Assembly: GCA_003599455.1 (NCBI GenBank)
Contig: QZKF01000011.1
Location: 1 to 64,000, forward strand
Reading direction: 5' to 3'
Source: Comamonadaceae bacterium
GTDB lineage: Bacteria; Pseudomonadota; Gammaproteobacteria; Burkholderiales; Burkholderiaceae_C
DNA: 64,000 nucleotides
The notes beneath the pieces were generated by a model. The model was not told the origin of the DNA. It searched no databases and saw nothing but the letters and a program-made list of their open reading frames with translations. Shown here piece by piece: positions 55,367 to 63,812 of this stretch (the stretch's first letter is position 1; every line of letters starts with the position of its first letter). The translations under genes and the position numbers were made by a program.

Positions 55367-55551
55367 CTTGAAGGATATCGTGGAGAGAATGAATCATTAC
55401 TTATCGATGTCCGCCCTGCATCGATGAATGCATGTGGGGTCGCCAATTGACGACTGGATATTTTCAAGTTGCTAGGGTAGTGCGGAAGGGTCGCCCGTAG
55501 AGATCATGGCAGCACCACGCGCCCCAGCAAGCTCATGTCTGCGTTGGCCAC

Positions 55552-56481
55552 TCATTCAGGAACGAACAGCAGGTTGGTGTGAAGGTACGAGCTGGTCGGC
55601 GAATGGTCGCAAAGGCGATTGTCTTTCCATTCCTTCGCTCGATAGCCGTGTTGAATCAGCAAGCGCACGGCCGATGCGCTATCTTTGTAATTACCGGCTT
55701 TGACGTCGCCGACTTCAAGGGTCACCAAGGGGCGGATGTCGTTCAGAGTGCGCTTCATGCCGAGCAGGATGTCGTGCTCGGCATTCTCAGCATCTATCTT
55801 GATGAACGTGGGCTTCAACCGGTTGGTCTCGACATACTCGTCAATGCTGATGGCGGAAACGGTGTACTCGGTGGGCTGGAGCTTTTTAGCCACGGCGTCT
55901 TCAAGTTTTGCTTCATACAAGGAGTTGAATGCCGACATGGTCATTCCGTAGTCCTTGAATTTCAGCTGCGTGGTTTCCGACCAAGCGGCCACGTTGTTTA
56001 GTTTGACGTTCCCCTTGGTGCTCACGTTCGAGCGCACCACCTCATAGGTGTGTTGGGTCGGTTCGAAACTGTGAACCTGGCCTTGAAGGCCTACTAGGTG
56101 GGAGGCAAGCAGGCTGTAGTAGCCGAAATGCGTGCCGATGTCGAAAACCACGTCGCCCGGGTTGACGGAATGGATGACGATCCGGGTCAGGTCGGGCTCG
56201 AAGAAGCCGTAGCGGTACAGGAAGCACGAGACGATCTCCGGGAAGACCACGTTCATGTGCTCGTCCCAGAACAGGCGGGCTTGCAGCTTGCAGGTCGACC
56301 CTGTCATCCGACAGTACTTTTCCAGGGCCTTGGACGTCGGCAGCCGCAAAGGTGCGCGCAGGGTACGCTGCAGGCGGTTGCCGGTGTTTCGTTGGACGTG
56401 CTGCTCGAGTTGATCGAGCAGCAGGCTCTTGGAGCGCTGGAGGCTGTCTTGCGATGGGCTGACGGCGGTCGGATCCGGCAT
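55552..56481 (-). CDS. FkbM family methyltransferase
   Basis: The ATG at 56481 (MPDPTAVSPSQDSL) gives 309 residues. A SAM-binding core is visible as NPGDVVFDIGTHFGYYSLLA, with VHSFEPTQHTYEVVRSNVS and then FIKIDAENAEHDILLGMKRT, the FkbM pattern. In an O-antigen cluster it would O-methylate a sugar, perhaps at a chain end or on each repeat unit. The N-terminal 80 residues before the SAM domain are extra relative to the minimal family and may be adaptor-like. It lies between fdtB and wzy. Confidence 0.85.
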   Translation of the reverse strand: MPDPTAVSPSQDSLQRSKSLLLDQLEQHVQRNTGNRLQRTLRAPLRLPTSKALEKYCRMTGSTCKLQARLFWDEHMNVVFPEIVSCFLYRYGFFEPDLTRIVIHSVNPGDVVFDIGTHFGYYSLLASHLVGLQGQVHSFEPTQHTYEVVRSNVSTKGNVKLNNVAAWSETTQLKFKDYGMTMSAFNSLYEAKLEDAVAKKLQPTEYTVSAISIDEYVETNRLKPTFIKIDAENAEHDILLGMKRTLNDIRPLVTLEVGDVKAGNYKDSASAVRLLIQHGYRAKEWKDNRLCDHSPTSSYLHTNLLFVPE

Positions 56482-56551
56482 GGGTGGTGTCCCTGGGTGG
56501 CGCTGCGCCGTTTGCGGGCGTGCTGCTAAGTTAAGGTCTGAACGGGTCGGT

Positions 56552-57667
56552 TTACGCTTGGGAGATCGACGCCACGCTGTTCGCGACAGCCTCAATGACG
56601 TGATCGACTTGGGCCGGCGTCAGGTGCGGACCGATCGGAAGGCTGAGAACCGTGGACGCATATTGCTCGGCCATCGGGAGGCTGCCGACGCCTCGGCCCA
56701 GAGAAGCATAGGCCTCTTGCTGGTGCGGTGGCCGCGGGTAGTGGATGAGGGTGGTGACCCCGGCGTCCGAGAGTTGTTGTTGCAGACGGTCTCGATCGGG
56801 GTGGCGGATGACATATAGATGCCATGCGTGGCCTTGACGCTCTTGCGGGCCTGGGGGCGTCGCCAGCAGCGGGCCGAACGCCTGGGTGTACTGCTCAGCA
56901 ATGGCGCTGCGGCGCGCATTCCATTCATCAATACGGGGCAGCTTGGCGCGCAGGATGGCCGCTTGGATAGGATCGAGGCGGCTGTTGAAGCCGATCGCGT
57001 CGTTGACGTATTTGGTGCGCGAGCCATAGTTGCCCAGCATGCGCACGCGGCGCGCTAGTGATTCATCCCGAGTCGACACTGCGCCGCCATCACCGAACGC
57101 CCCCAGGTTCTTGCCGGGATAAAAGCTCCAGGCTACGGCATGGCCATGCGAGCCGATGCGTCGGCCCCTGTAGACGGCCCCGTGCGCCTGCGCCGCGTCC
57201 TCGAGCACGAACAAGCCGTGGCGGTTGGCGATGTTAATCAGGGGATCGAGCTCGGCCGGTTCGCCATACAGGTGCACCGGGATGATGCCCTTTGTCTTCG
57301 GTGTGATCCGGGCTGCCACCTGCTGCGGATCGATGTTGAAAGCGTCCGCCGTCGGTTCGACCGGAACCGGTGTCGCACCGCACTGGCTTACCGCGAGCCA
57401 TGTAGCGATGAACGTGTGGCTCGGCACAATGACCTCGTCGCCTGGCCCGACATCCAGCGCCAGCAAGGCCAGCTTGAGTGCGTCGAGCCCGTTCGCCACG
57501 CCCACGACGTGGGAGGCGCCGCAAAAGCTTGCAAAGGCATTCTCGAAGGCCTCCACCTCAGCGCCACCGATGTAGCTGCCGCTGTTGAGCACCCGTTGAA
57601 CGGCCTCATCTATCTCGGTCTGCAACTCGAGGTACGTGGATCTCAAGTCAAGAAATGGCACGTTCAC
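56552..57667 (-). CDS. fdtB: Sugar 3-aminotransferase FdtB (DegT/DnrJ/EryC1 family)
   Basis: PLP-dependent aminotransferase of 371 residues starting at a GTG (57667) that overlaps the fdtA stop (GTGA). SFYPGKNLGAFGDGGAVSTRD carries the PLP lysine in the family motif, and VLEDAAQAHGAVYRGRRIG binds PLP. It transfers an amino group to the 3-keto sugar made by FdtA, giving dTDP-Fuc3N. DegT-family proteins are specific in context: the adjacent fdtA and acyltransferase support this assignment. Confidence 0.87.
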   Translation of the reverse strand: MNVPFLDLRSTYLELQTEIDEAVQRVLNSGSYIGGAEVEAFENAFASFCGASHVVGVANGLDALKLALLALDVGPGDEVIVPSHTFIATWLAVSQCGATPVPVEPTADAFNIDPQQVAARITPKTKGIIPVHLYGEPAELDPLINIANRHGLFVLEDAAQAHGAVYRGRRIGSHGHAVAWSFYPGKNLGAFGDGGAVSTRDESLARRVRMLGNYGSRTKYVNDAIGFNSRLDPIQAAILRAKLPRIDEWNARRSAIAEQYTQAFGPLLATPPGPQERQGHAWHLYVIRHPDRDRLQQQLSDAGVTTLIHYPRPPHQQEAYASLGRGVGSLPMAEQYASTVLSLPIGPHLTPAQVDHVIEAVANSVASISQA

Positions 57668-58098
57668 GATTGGCTCCCAATTGCCTGCAGGAACTCGCTG
57701 TAGTCGCGGTAGTAGTCCGCCTCGTCGTAAGTATTGGATGCGAGCACCACGCAGACCGAACCGGACGAGAAATTGTTGAGCTCACGCCAGATGAGCGGGC
57801 ACACGTAGAGGCCGTAGTATGAGCGGTTGAGGTGAAGCTGCTTCTTGTTTCGCCCGTCGTCCAGCAGCACATCGAAGCTCCCCGACATCGCAATGATGAG
57901 TTGGTGCAGGGCCTTGTGAGCGTGGCCTCCTCTTTCCGCGCCGCCAGGAACATCGTAGAGGTAGTACATGCGCTGGAAGTCGAACGGCACGTGGCGCCTA
58001 CCTTCGATGAAGGTGAGGTTGCCACGCGGGTCCGAGATCTTGGGCAGTTCGACGATGCGACATTGGTCCACGCTGAACTGCGGTTGCGTGCCGCTCAT
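57664..58098 (-). CDS. fdtA: dTDP-4-keto-6-deoxyglucose 3,4-ketoisomerase FdtA
   Basis: A single-cupin protein of 144 residues from ATG 58098. [20 protein letters not shown] and [20 protein letters not shown] are the FdtA/QdtA signatures, with the histidines lining the active site. It moves the keto group of the rfbB product from C4 to C3. FdtA (galacto) and QdtA (gluco) products cannot be told apart safely from sequence, so Fuc3N versus Qui3N is open. Both ends overlap the neighbouring genes by four bases. Confidence 0.87.
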   Translation of the reverse strand: MSGTQPQFSVDQCRIVELPKISDPRGNLTFIEGRRHVPFDFQRMYYLYDVPGGAERGGHAHKALHQLIIAMSGSFDVLLDDGRNKKQLHLNRSYYGLYVCPLIWRELNNFSSGSVCVVLASNTYDEADYYRDYSEFLQAIGSQS

Positions 58099-58562
58099 GA
58101 CGGTCCTCTTTTCATTGCACGGGCCGGATTGCCGGCCACATAGATGTTGGCGGGCACATCCCGCGTGACCACGGCGCCAGCGGCCACGAGGGCGTTTTCG
58201 CCGATCCGGATGCCTGGCAGCAGCACGGCGCCGGCACCGATGGACGCGCCCCTTTCGATCACGGTCGTGAGTTTCACGAAGTCGGTGTTGCGGCTGCGGG
58301 GGTGCTTGTCGTTGGTGAAGGTGGCGTTGGGGCCGATGAACACATCGTCGCCCACCCGTAGGCCGTCCCACAGCTGCACGCCACTCTTGATGGTGACGCG
58401 ATCGCCGACGACTACATCGTTCTCGATGAAGCAGTGCGAGCACACGTTGCAATCCTCGCCGATCTTGGCGCCGAGTAGCACGACCACGAACTGCCAGATG
58501 CGCGTGCCGCGGCCGATCGCCTCGCTGGCCACGTCTGCGCTGGGGTGAATCTGGGCGTTCAA
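58095..58562 (-). CDS. fdtC: Left-handed beta-helix N-acetyltransferase (FdtC/WbbJ-like)
   Basis: The likely start is the TTG at 58562 inside the rfbC stop (TTGA), giving 155 residues ([17 protein letters not shown]). Hexapeptide repeats such as [26 protein letters not shown] and [20 protein letters not shown] form the trimeric beta-helix of the acyltransferase family. In context it acetylates the 3-amino group of dTDP-Fuc3N (or Qui3N) using acetyl-CoA. It is somewhat shorter than some characterised homologues. Confidence 0.8.
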   Translation of the reverse strand: MNAQIHPSADVASEAIGRGTRIWQFVVVLLGAKIGEDCNVCSHCFIENDVVVGDRVTIKSGVQLWDGLRVGDDVFIGPNATFTNDKHPRSRNTDFVKLTTVIERGASIGAGAVLLPGIRIGENALVAAGAVVTRDVPANIYVAGNPARAMKRGPS

Positions 58563-59104
58563 TCGAACAGCTCCGCGTTCTGGAAGGCGGAGCCCATGAC
58601 GTCCTTCGCAGAGAGGATGGGGGCATCGGTCCGCGGCCACTCGATGTTCAAGCGGCTGTCATTCCAGACGATGCAGCGCTCATCGGCTGGAGAATAGTAG
58701 TCGGTTGTCTTGTAGAACACGTCCGCTTGCTCGCTGGTCACGAGGAAACCGTGTGCAAATCCGGGGGGCACCCAAAGCTGACGGCGGGAGTCGCCGTCGA
58801 GCGCGACCCCCAGCCACTGCCCGAATGTCCTGGAATGCTGCCGAAGGTCAACCACGACGTCGAAGATGCTCCCGCTCAGCACCTGCACCAGCTTGCCTTG
58901 TGGTCGCCCTAGCTGGTAGTGTAGGCCACGAAGTACGCTGCGTCGGCTGCGGCTGTGGTTGTCCTGTACAAAATGCAGGTCCAGGCCAGCCGCTTCCTGA
59001 AACGCTCTCTGGTTGAAGCTCTCGAAGAAGAATCCCCTGGCATCACCAAAAATCCTTGGTTCTATCAGCAACACTTCCGGGATGGCGGTGGGCGTGACTT
59101 TCAT
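58559..59104 (-). CDS. rfbC: dTDP-4-dehydrorhamnose 3,5-epimerase
   Basis: The 181-residue cupin epimerase acts third in dTDP-L-rhamnose synthesis. [38 protein letters not shown] and [20 protein letters not shown] are conserved, with the catalytic histidine in RGLHYQ. The gene overlaps rfbA at its start and the acyltransferase gene at its stop. Confidence 0.96.
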   Translation of the reverse strand: MKVTPTAIPEVLLIEPRIFGDARGFFFESFNQRAFQEAAGLDLHFVQDNHSRSRRSVLRGLHYQLGRPQGKLVQVLSGSIFDVVVDLRQHSRTFGQWLGVALDGDSRRQLWVPPGFAHGFLVTSEQADVFYKTTDYYSPADERCIVWNDSRLNIEWPRTDAPILSAKDVMGSAFQNAELFD

Positions 59105-59988
59105 CGTGGCACTCCGTCATTAAGCAAACGCAACAGATACTGCCCATAGCCGTTCTTGCTCAGCGGTTGCGCCAGGGCCTCCAGCGCAGCGCTGTCAATC
59201 CAGCCATGCCGCCACGCGATCTCCTCCGGGCAGGCGATCTTGAGCCCCTGGCGGTGCTCCAGCGTGGCGATGAACTGGCCGGCCTCGAGCAGGCTGTCGT
59301 GCGTACCGGTGTCGAGCCAGGCGTAGCCGCGCTGCATGATCTGCACGTTGAGCTGGCCGCGGTCCAGGTAGGCCTGGTTCACCGCGGTGATCTCCAGCTC
59401 GCCGCGCGCGCTGGGCTTCACCGCCCGGGCGATGTCGATCACCTGGTGGTCGTAGAAGTACAGGCCGGTGACCGCGTAGCTGCTCTTGGGGTGCGCCGGC
59501 TTTTCCTCGATGCTGCGGGCCTTGCCCTGCGCATCGAAGGCCACCACGCCATAGCGCTGCGGGTCGTTCACGTGGTACGCGAACACGGTGGCACCCGCGG
59601 TCTGCGCGTCGGCGCCGGCCAGCAGGCTGCCGAAGTCGTGGCCGTAGTAGATGTTGTCGCCCAGCACCAGGGCGCTCGGGCCATGACCCACGAAGTCGGC
59701 ACCGATGATGAAGGCCTGCGCCAGGCCGTCGGGACTGGGCTGCACCGCGTACTGCAGGTTCATGCCCCAGGCGCTGCCATCGCCCAGCAACTGCTGGAAG
59801 CGCGGCGTGTCCTGCGGCGTGCTGATGACCAGCACGTCGCGGATGCCGGCGAGCATCAGCGTGGTCAGCGGGTAATAGATCATCGGCTTGTCGTACACCG
59901 GCAGCAGCTGCTTGCTGATCGCCAGCGTGGCCGGGTGCAGGCGGGTGCCTGAGCCGCCTGCGAGGATGATGCCTTTGCGTTGCGTCAT
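59101..59988 (-). CDS. rfbA: Glucose-1-phosphate thymidylyltransferase
   Basis: Forms dTDP-glucose from glucose-1-phosphate and dTTP, the shared first step for rhamnose and Fuc3N. From ATG 59988 it is 295 residues: [20 protein letters not shown] is the nucleotide loop, and [20 protein letters not shown] and [13 protein letters not shown] are family motifs. The longer frame through rfbD and rfbB is a shadow. Its stop overlaps the rfbC start by four bases. Confidence 0.97.
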   Translation of the reverse strand: MTQRKGIILAGGSGTRLHPATLAISKQLLPVYDKPMIYYPLTTLMLAGIRDVLVISTPQDTPRFQQLLGDGSAWGMNLQYAVQPSPDGLAQAFIIGADFVGHGPSALVLGDNIYYGHDFGSLLAGADAQTAGATVFAYHVNDPQRYGVVAFDAQGKARSIEEKPAHPKSSYAVTGLYFYDHQVIDIARAVKPSARGELEITAVNQAYLDRGQLNVQIMQRGYAWLDTGTHDSLLEAGQFIATLEHRQGLKIACPEEIAWRHGWIDSAALEALAQPLSKNGYGQYLLRLLNDGVPR

Positions 59989-60005
59989 GCGTGCATGCCT
60001 GTGGG

Positions 60006-60908
60006 TCAGAGGATTTCGGCAAGCATACGCCGCACGCCGACCTGCCAGTGGGGCAGGCTCAGGCCGAAGGTCTCGCGCAGGCGCGTGGTGTCCAGGCGCG
60101 AGTTCTGCGGCCGCCGGGCCGGCGTGGGGAAGGCGCTGGTGGCCACGGGCGCGACTTCCTGCGCCTGGATGGCCAAGCCGGGCTGGAGCAGGCGCGCGGT
60201 GTCGAGCACGAAGCGCGCGTACGCGTGCCAGGTGGCTTCGCCGGCGGCGGCCAGGTGGTAGGTGCCGCAGCGGGCCGGCTCGTCCAGGGCGTCGCGGATC
60301 GCGTGCGCGGTCACGTCGGCGATGAGTTCGGCACCGGTTGGCGCACCCCACTGGTCGTCGATCACGGTGAGCCGCTCGCGCTCCCGGGCCAGGCGCAGCA
60401 TGGTCCGAGCGAAGTTGCCGCCGCGCGCCGCATACACCCAGCTGGTGCGCAGGATCAGGTGGCGCGCCCGCGCCGCGGCGATGGCGTGTTCGCCCTCGAG
60501 CTTGCTCTGGCCGTACACGCTCAGCGGCCCGGTGGCCGAGTCCTCGCGCCAGGGCGTGCTGCCGCTGCCGTCGAACACGTAGTCGGTGGAGTAGTGCACC
60601 AGCAGCGCATCCACCTCGCGCGCGGCGTCGGCCAGCGCGCCGGGTGCCACGGCGTTGACCGTGCGCGCCAGGTCGGCCTCGCTTTCGGCCTTGTCGACCG
60701 CGGTGTGCGCCGCGGCGTTGACGATCACGGTCGGGCGCAGGCGCTGCACCGTCTCGCGCAGGCCGGTCAGGTTCGTGAGGTCGCCACAGCCGCCATCGGC
60801 GGCCGTGGTGCTGTGCCGGTCCAGCGCCACCAGCTCGCCCAGCGGCGCCAGGCTGCGCTGCAGCTCCCAGCCGACCTGACCGTTCTTGCCCAGCAGCAGG
60901 ATCTTCAT
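60006..60908 (-). CDS. rfbD: dTDP-4-dehydrorhamnose reductase
   Basis: The last enzyme of dTDP-L-rhamnose synthesis, 300 residues from ATG 60908, which overlaps the rfbB stop (ATGA). [19 protein letters not shown] binds the cofactor; [10 protein letters not shown] and YGQSKLEGE hold the Thr-Tyr-Lys catalytic residues. The gene order rfbB-rfbD-rfbA-rfbC is the usual one. Rhamnose could be in the O-unit or in the core. Confidence 0.96.
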   Translation of the reverse strand: MKILLLGKNGQVGWELQRSLAPLGELVALDRHSTTAADGGCGDLTNLTGLRETVQRLRPTVIVNAAAHTAVDKAESEADLARTVNAVAPGALADAAREVDALLVHYSTDYVFDGSGSTPWREDSATGPLSVYGQSKLEGEHAIAAARARHLILRTSWVYAARGGNFARTMLRLARERERLTVIDDQWGAPTGAELIADVTAHAIRDALDEPARCGTYHLAAAGEATWHAYARFVLDTARLLQPGLAIQAQEVAPVATSAFPTPARRPQNSRLDTTRLRETFGLSLPHWQVGVRRMLAEIL

Positions 60909-61975
60909 GCGGCGACCGGCGCCCCGTACTGCGCCTGCACCCACTGCCGGTAGGCGCCGCTCTGCACATGCGCCACCCAGTCGGGGTGGTCCAGGTACCA
61001 CTGCACCGTCTTGCGGATGCCGCTCTCGAAGGTCTCGGCCGGTTTCCAGCCCAGCGCGGCCTCCAGCTTGCGCGCGTCGATCGCATAGCGCCGGTCGTGG
61101 CCCGGGCGGTCCTTCACGTGGGTGATCTGTGCGGTGTAGGACGCTCCGTCGGCGCGCGGGCGCAGCTCGTCGAGCAGGGCGCAGATGGTGTGCACGATCT
61201 CGATGTTGGGCTTCTCGTTCCAGCCGCCCACGTTGTAGGTCTCGCCCACCGCGCCGGCTTCGAGCACGCGGCGGATCGCGCTGCAGTGGTCCTTCACGTA
61301 GAGCCAGTCGCGCACCTGCATGCCGTCGCCGTACACCGGCAGGGCCTTCCCCGCGAGCGCGTTGACGATCATGAGCGGGATCAGTTTCTCGGGGAAATGG
61401 AAGGGACCGTAGTTGTTGCTGCAGTTGGTGGTGAGCACCGGCAGGCCGTGCGTGTGGTGCCAGGCGCGCACCAGGTGGTCGCTCGCGGCCTTGCTGGCCG
61501 AGTAGGGGCTGTTGGGCTCGAAACCGTGCGTTTCGGTGAACGCGGGCGCGTCGGGCGCCAGGCTGCCGTACACCTCGTCGGTGCTCACGTGCAGGAAGCG
61601 GAACCCGGCCTTGTCGGCCTCGGGCAGGCCGCCCCAGTGCGCGCGCACCGCTTCGAGCAGGCGGAAGGTGCCGACGATGTTGGTCTGGATGAAGTCTTCG
61701 GCGCCGTGGATGGAGCGGTCCACATGGCTCTCGGCCGCGAAGTTGATCACCGCGCGCGGGCGGTGCGTGGCCAGCAGGTCCGCCACGAGCGCGCCGTCGC
61801 CGATGTCGCCCTGCACGAACACGTGGCGCGCGTCGCCCTGCAGGCTGGCCAGGGTTTCGAGGTTGCCGGCGTAGGTGAGCTTGTCGAGGTTGAGCACCGG
61901 CTCGTCGTGGACGGCGAGCCAGTCGAGCACGAAGTTGGCGCCGATGAAGCCGGCGCCACCAGTGACCAGAATCAT
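60905..61975 (-). CDS. rfbB: dTDP-glucose 4,6-dehydratase
   Basis: The 356-residue SDR enzyme makes dTDP-4-keto-6-deoxyglucose, the branch point for rhamnose (rfbC/rfbD) and Fuc3NAc (fdtA/fdtB/fdtC). [32 protein letters not shown] and [20 protein letters not shown] are diagnostic, with the YxxxK pair in the last. It is the first gene of the O-antigen operon. Its leader (61976-62075) contains an ops-like element, a possible -10 and a stem-loop. Confidence 0.97.
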   Translation of the reverse strand: MILVTGGAGFIGANFVLDWLAVHDEPVLNLDKLTYAGNLETLASLQGDARHVFVQGDIGDGALVADLLATHRPRAVINFAAESHVDRSIHGAEDFIQTNIVGTFRLLEAVRAHWGGLPEADKAGFRFLHVSTDEVYGSLAPDAPAFTETHGFEPNSPYSASKAASDHLVRAWHHTHGLPVLTTNCSNNYGPFHFPEKLIPLMIVNALAGKALPVYGDGMQVRDWLYVKDHCSAIRRVLEAGAVGETYNVGGWNEKPNIEIVHTICALLDELRPRADGASYTAQITHVKDRPGHDRRYAIDARKLEAALGWKPAETFESGIRKTVQWYLDHPDWVAHVQSGAYRQWVQAQYGAPVAA

Positions 61976-62002
61976 GGTTGTCCCTGTGAGGTGGCGGTCT
62001 GG

Positions 62003-62020
62003 GATGCCCCGCAGGGCATC
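62003..62020 (-). promoter_or_regulatory. Stem-loop in the rfbB leader
   Basis: GATGCCC and GGGCATC form a seven-base-pair stem with a four-base loop, 27 bases upstream of the rfbB start. It would be in the 5' untranslated RNA and has no T-run, so a translational or stability role is more likely than termination. Confidence 0.4.
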
Positions 62021-62028
62021 AACCCGCT

Positions 62029-62034
62029 ATTATC
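62029..62034 (-). promoter_or_regulatory. Possible -10 box of the O-antigen operon
   Basis: The minus strand reads GATAAT about 55 bases before the rfbB start. No convincing -35 box is present at the right distance. If this is the real promoter, the ops-like element at 62057-62066 would lie outside the transcript. Confidence 0.3.
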
Positions 62035-62056
62035 TTCGGTCTCGCAGAGCCCGAAG

Positions 62057-62066
62057 CGCTACCGCC
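62057..62066 (-). promoter_or_regulatory. ops-like element upstream of rfbB
   Basis: GGCGGTAGCG on the minus strand matches the first ten bases of the ops pause sequence recruiting RfaH, with the following T replaced by C. It lies ten bases after the stop of the zinc-finger gene and about 80 bases before rfbB. It can only act if transcription starts upstream, for example by read-through from ilvE. Confidence 0.35.
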
Positions 62067-62075
62067 CCCGGGTAT

Positions 62076-62282
62076 TTAGTGACCGTGTGAAACGGTTTCG
62101 CCCGCCTTGAGGCGGTACACCGTGCCGCAGTACGGGCACTTCGCCTCGCCAGTGGCGGCCACGTCCAGGTAGACCTTGGGGTGGCTGTTCCACAGCTTCA
62201 TGTCGGCCAGCGGGCTGGGGCAGAACACCCCGCCATGGGCGTTGAGGTCGGAGGCCTTGAGTTCGACGGTGGCTTTGCTCAT
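62076..62282 (-). CDS. Zinc-finger CHCC-domain protein
   Basis: The 68-residue protein carries C21, H34, C49 and C52 (CPSPLADMKLWNSHPKVYLD and AKCPYCGTVYRL), the zf-CHCC motif related to the accessory complex I subunit NDUFS6. Zinc binding is expected. The role in bacteria is not settled. It starts five bases downstream of ilvE and probably shares its transcript, which could continue into the O-antigen leader. Confidence 0.9.
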   Translation of the reverse strand: MSKATVELKASDLNAHGGVFCPSPLADMKLWNSHPKVYLDVAATGEAKCPYCGTVYRLKAGETVSHGH

Positions 62283-62287
62283 GGTGT

Positions 62288-63238
62288 TCAGACCTTCGCC
62301 AGCCAGTGGGCGTATTTGGGGTTGCGGCCGTTGACGATGTCGAAGAAGGCGCTCTGGATCTTCTCGGTGATGGGGCCGCGGCTGCCCGCGTAGTCGCCCT
62401 TGCCCAGCTCGATGCGGTCGAGTTCGCGGATCGGCGTCACCTCGGCGGCGGTGCCGGTGAAGAAAGCCTCGTCGGCGATGTAGACCTCATCGCGCGTGAT
62501 GCGCTTCTGGATGATCTCCAGGCCCAGGTCCTTGGCGATGTGAAACACGGTGTTGCGCGTGATGCCGTTGAGCGCGCCGGCCGAGAGGTCGGGCGTGTAG
62601 ATCACGCCGTTCTTGACCACGAAGATGTTCTCGCCGGCGCCTTCGCTCACGAAGCCCGAGGCGTCGAGCAGCAGCGCTTCGTCGTAGCCCTCGTCGGTGA
62701 CTTCCATGTTGGCCAGGATGCTGTTGGTGTAGTTGCTCACCGCCTTGGCCTGCGTCATGGTGATGTTGACGTGGTGGCGGGTGTAGCTGCTGGTTTTCAC
62801 GCGGATGCCGCGCTTCAAACCTTCTTCACCCAGGTACGCGCCCCAGGCCCAGGCCGCCACCATCAGGTGGATGGTGTTGCCCTTCGGGGAAACGCCCAGC
62901 TTCTTGTCGCCGATCCAGGTGAGTGGGCGGATGTAGCAGCTCTCCAGCTTGTTCTCGCGCACCACGGCCTTTTGCGCTTCCATGGCCTCTTCCTGGGTGA
63001 AGGGCAGCTTCATGCGCAGGATCTTGGCGCTGTTGAACAGGCGCTCGGTGTGCTCCTCCAGGCGAAAGATCGCCGTGCCGCCGACCGCGTTGTAGGCCCG
63101 CACCCCCTCGAAAGCGCCGCAGCCGTAGTGCAGCGTGTGGGTCAGCACGTGGATCCTGGCGTCGCGCCAGTCCACCATCTGGCCGTCCATCCAGATCTTG
63201 CCGTCGCGGTCGGACATCGAGGGAACGATGGGGCTCAT
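62288..63238 (-). CDS. ilvE: Branched-chain amino acid aminotransferase
   Basis: Fold-type IV PLP enzyme of 316 residues that makes leucine, isoleucine and valine from their 2-oxo acids. HTLHYGCGAFEGVRAYN and the PLP lysine K165 in TMTQAKAVSNYTNS are diagnostic, followed by LLDASGFVSEGAGENIFVV and FTGTAAEVTPIRELD. A methionine at codon 8 (MSDRDGKIWMDG) is an alternative start. The zinc-finger gene follows it. The 54-base gap upstream separates it from a small membrane protein gene. Confidence 0.95.
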   Translation of the reverse strand: MSPIVPSMSDRDGKIWMDGQMVDWRDARIHVLTHTLHYGCGAFEGVRAYNAVGGTAIFRLEEHTERLFNSAKILRMKLPFTQEEAMEAQKAVVRENKLESCYIRPLTWIGDKKLGVSPKGNTIHLMVAAWAWGAYLGEEGLKRGIRVKTSSYTRHHVNITMTQAKAVSNYTNSILANMEVTDEGYDEALLLDASGFVSEGAGENIFVVKNGVIYTPDLSAGALNGITRNTVFHIAKDLGLEIIQKRITRDEVYIADEAFFTGTAAEVTPIRELDRIELGKGDYAGSRGPITEKIQSAFFDIVNGRNPKYAHWLAKV

Positions 63239-63292
63239 GGGGGTCCTTTGGGTTGTTCGGTGAGGGCAGGCCGGGCTGCCAGAGCGTCGATT

Positions 63293-63766
63293 TTACGGCG
63301 CCGGATCGCTGGCCCCGGGCGTACCGGGGCCGCCGGGCCGGGGGGCTGCCGGCGCGTCGGTGTCGGCGCTGCGGTCCAGCTGCCAGCGCACCAGCTTGCC
63401 GTGAGCGAAGTCGGCGCTCACCTTGGAGCCGCCGTTGTCGCTCCAGCGGTAGACCTCGGGCTGCACGCCCTCGTCGGAGAGACGCTCGCCCAGCGAGCGC
63501 GTCATGGCCATCACGTGCATCAGCGTCACGCCCGGCTTGAGCTTCGCGTTGAGCATCACCGCGCTGTCCACGTAGCCGATGGGGCGGTTGGCCGCGCGCT
63601 TGAGCACGGCCATGAGCCGGCTGAAGTGCAGCAGCAGCCACATCGTCAGACCGCCGCTTACCGCGGCGACGCCCGGCCAGCCGTAGCTGCGGTGGGCCAG
63701 GACCAGGAGGGCCACGCAGGCCACGGGGACGAGGAATTTCTGGACTTGCATGAGGGGATTGTCCAT
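63293..63766 (-). CDS. Small membrane protein of unknown function
   Basis: About 157 residues from ATG 63766 (MDNPLMQVQKFL); starts at 63751 and 63802 are also open, and none has a clear ribosome site. Two adjacent hydrophobic segments (residues about 9-24 and 30-47) are followed by a soluble region with NRPIGYVDSAVMLNAKLKPG and VTLMHVMAMTRSLGERL, and a Pro/Gly-rich tail. Homologues in betaproteobacteria are sometimes called glycerate-kinase-like, which the sequence does not support. Function unknown. Confidence 0.6.
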   Translation of the reverse strand: MDNPLMQVQKFLVPVACVALLVLAHRSYGWPGVAAVSGGLTMWLLLHFSRLMAVLKRAANRPIGYVDSAVMLNAKLKPGVTLMHVMAMTRSLGERLSDEGVQPEVYRWSDNGGSKVSADFAHGKLVRWQLDRSADTDAPAAPRPGGPGTPGASDPAP

Positions 63767-63812
63767 GGGCGCGGGCGCCGCGCCGCTGCGGTTTGTACGC
63801 ACGGTGGGGGAT

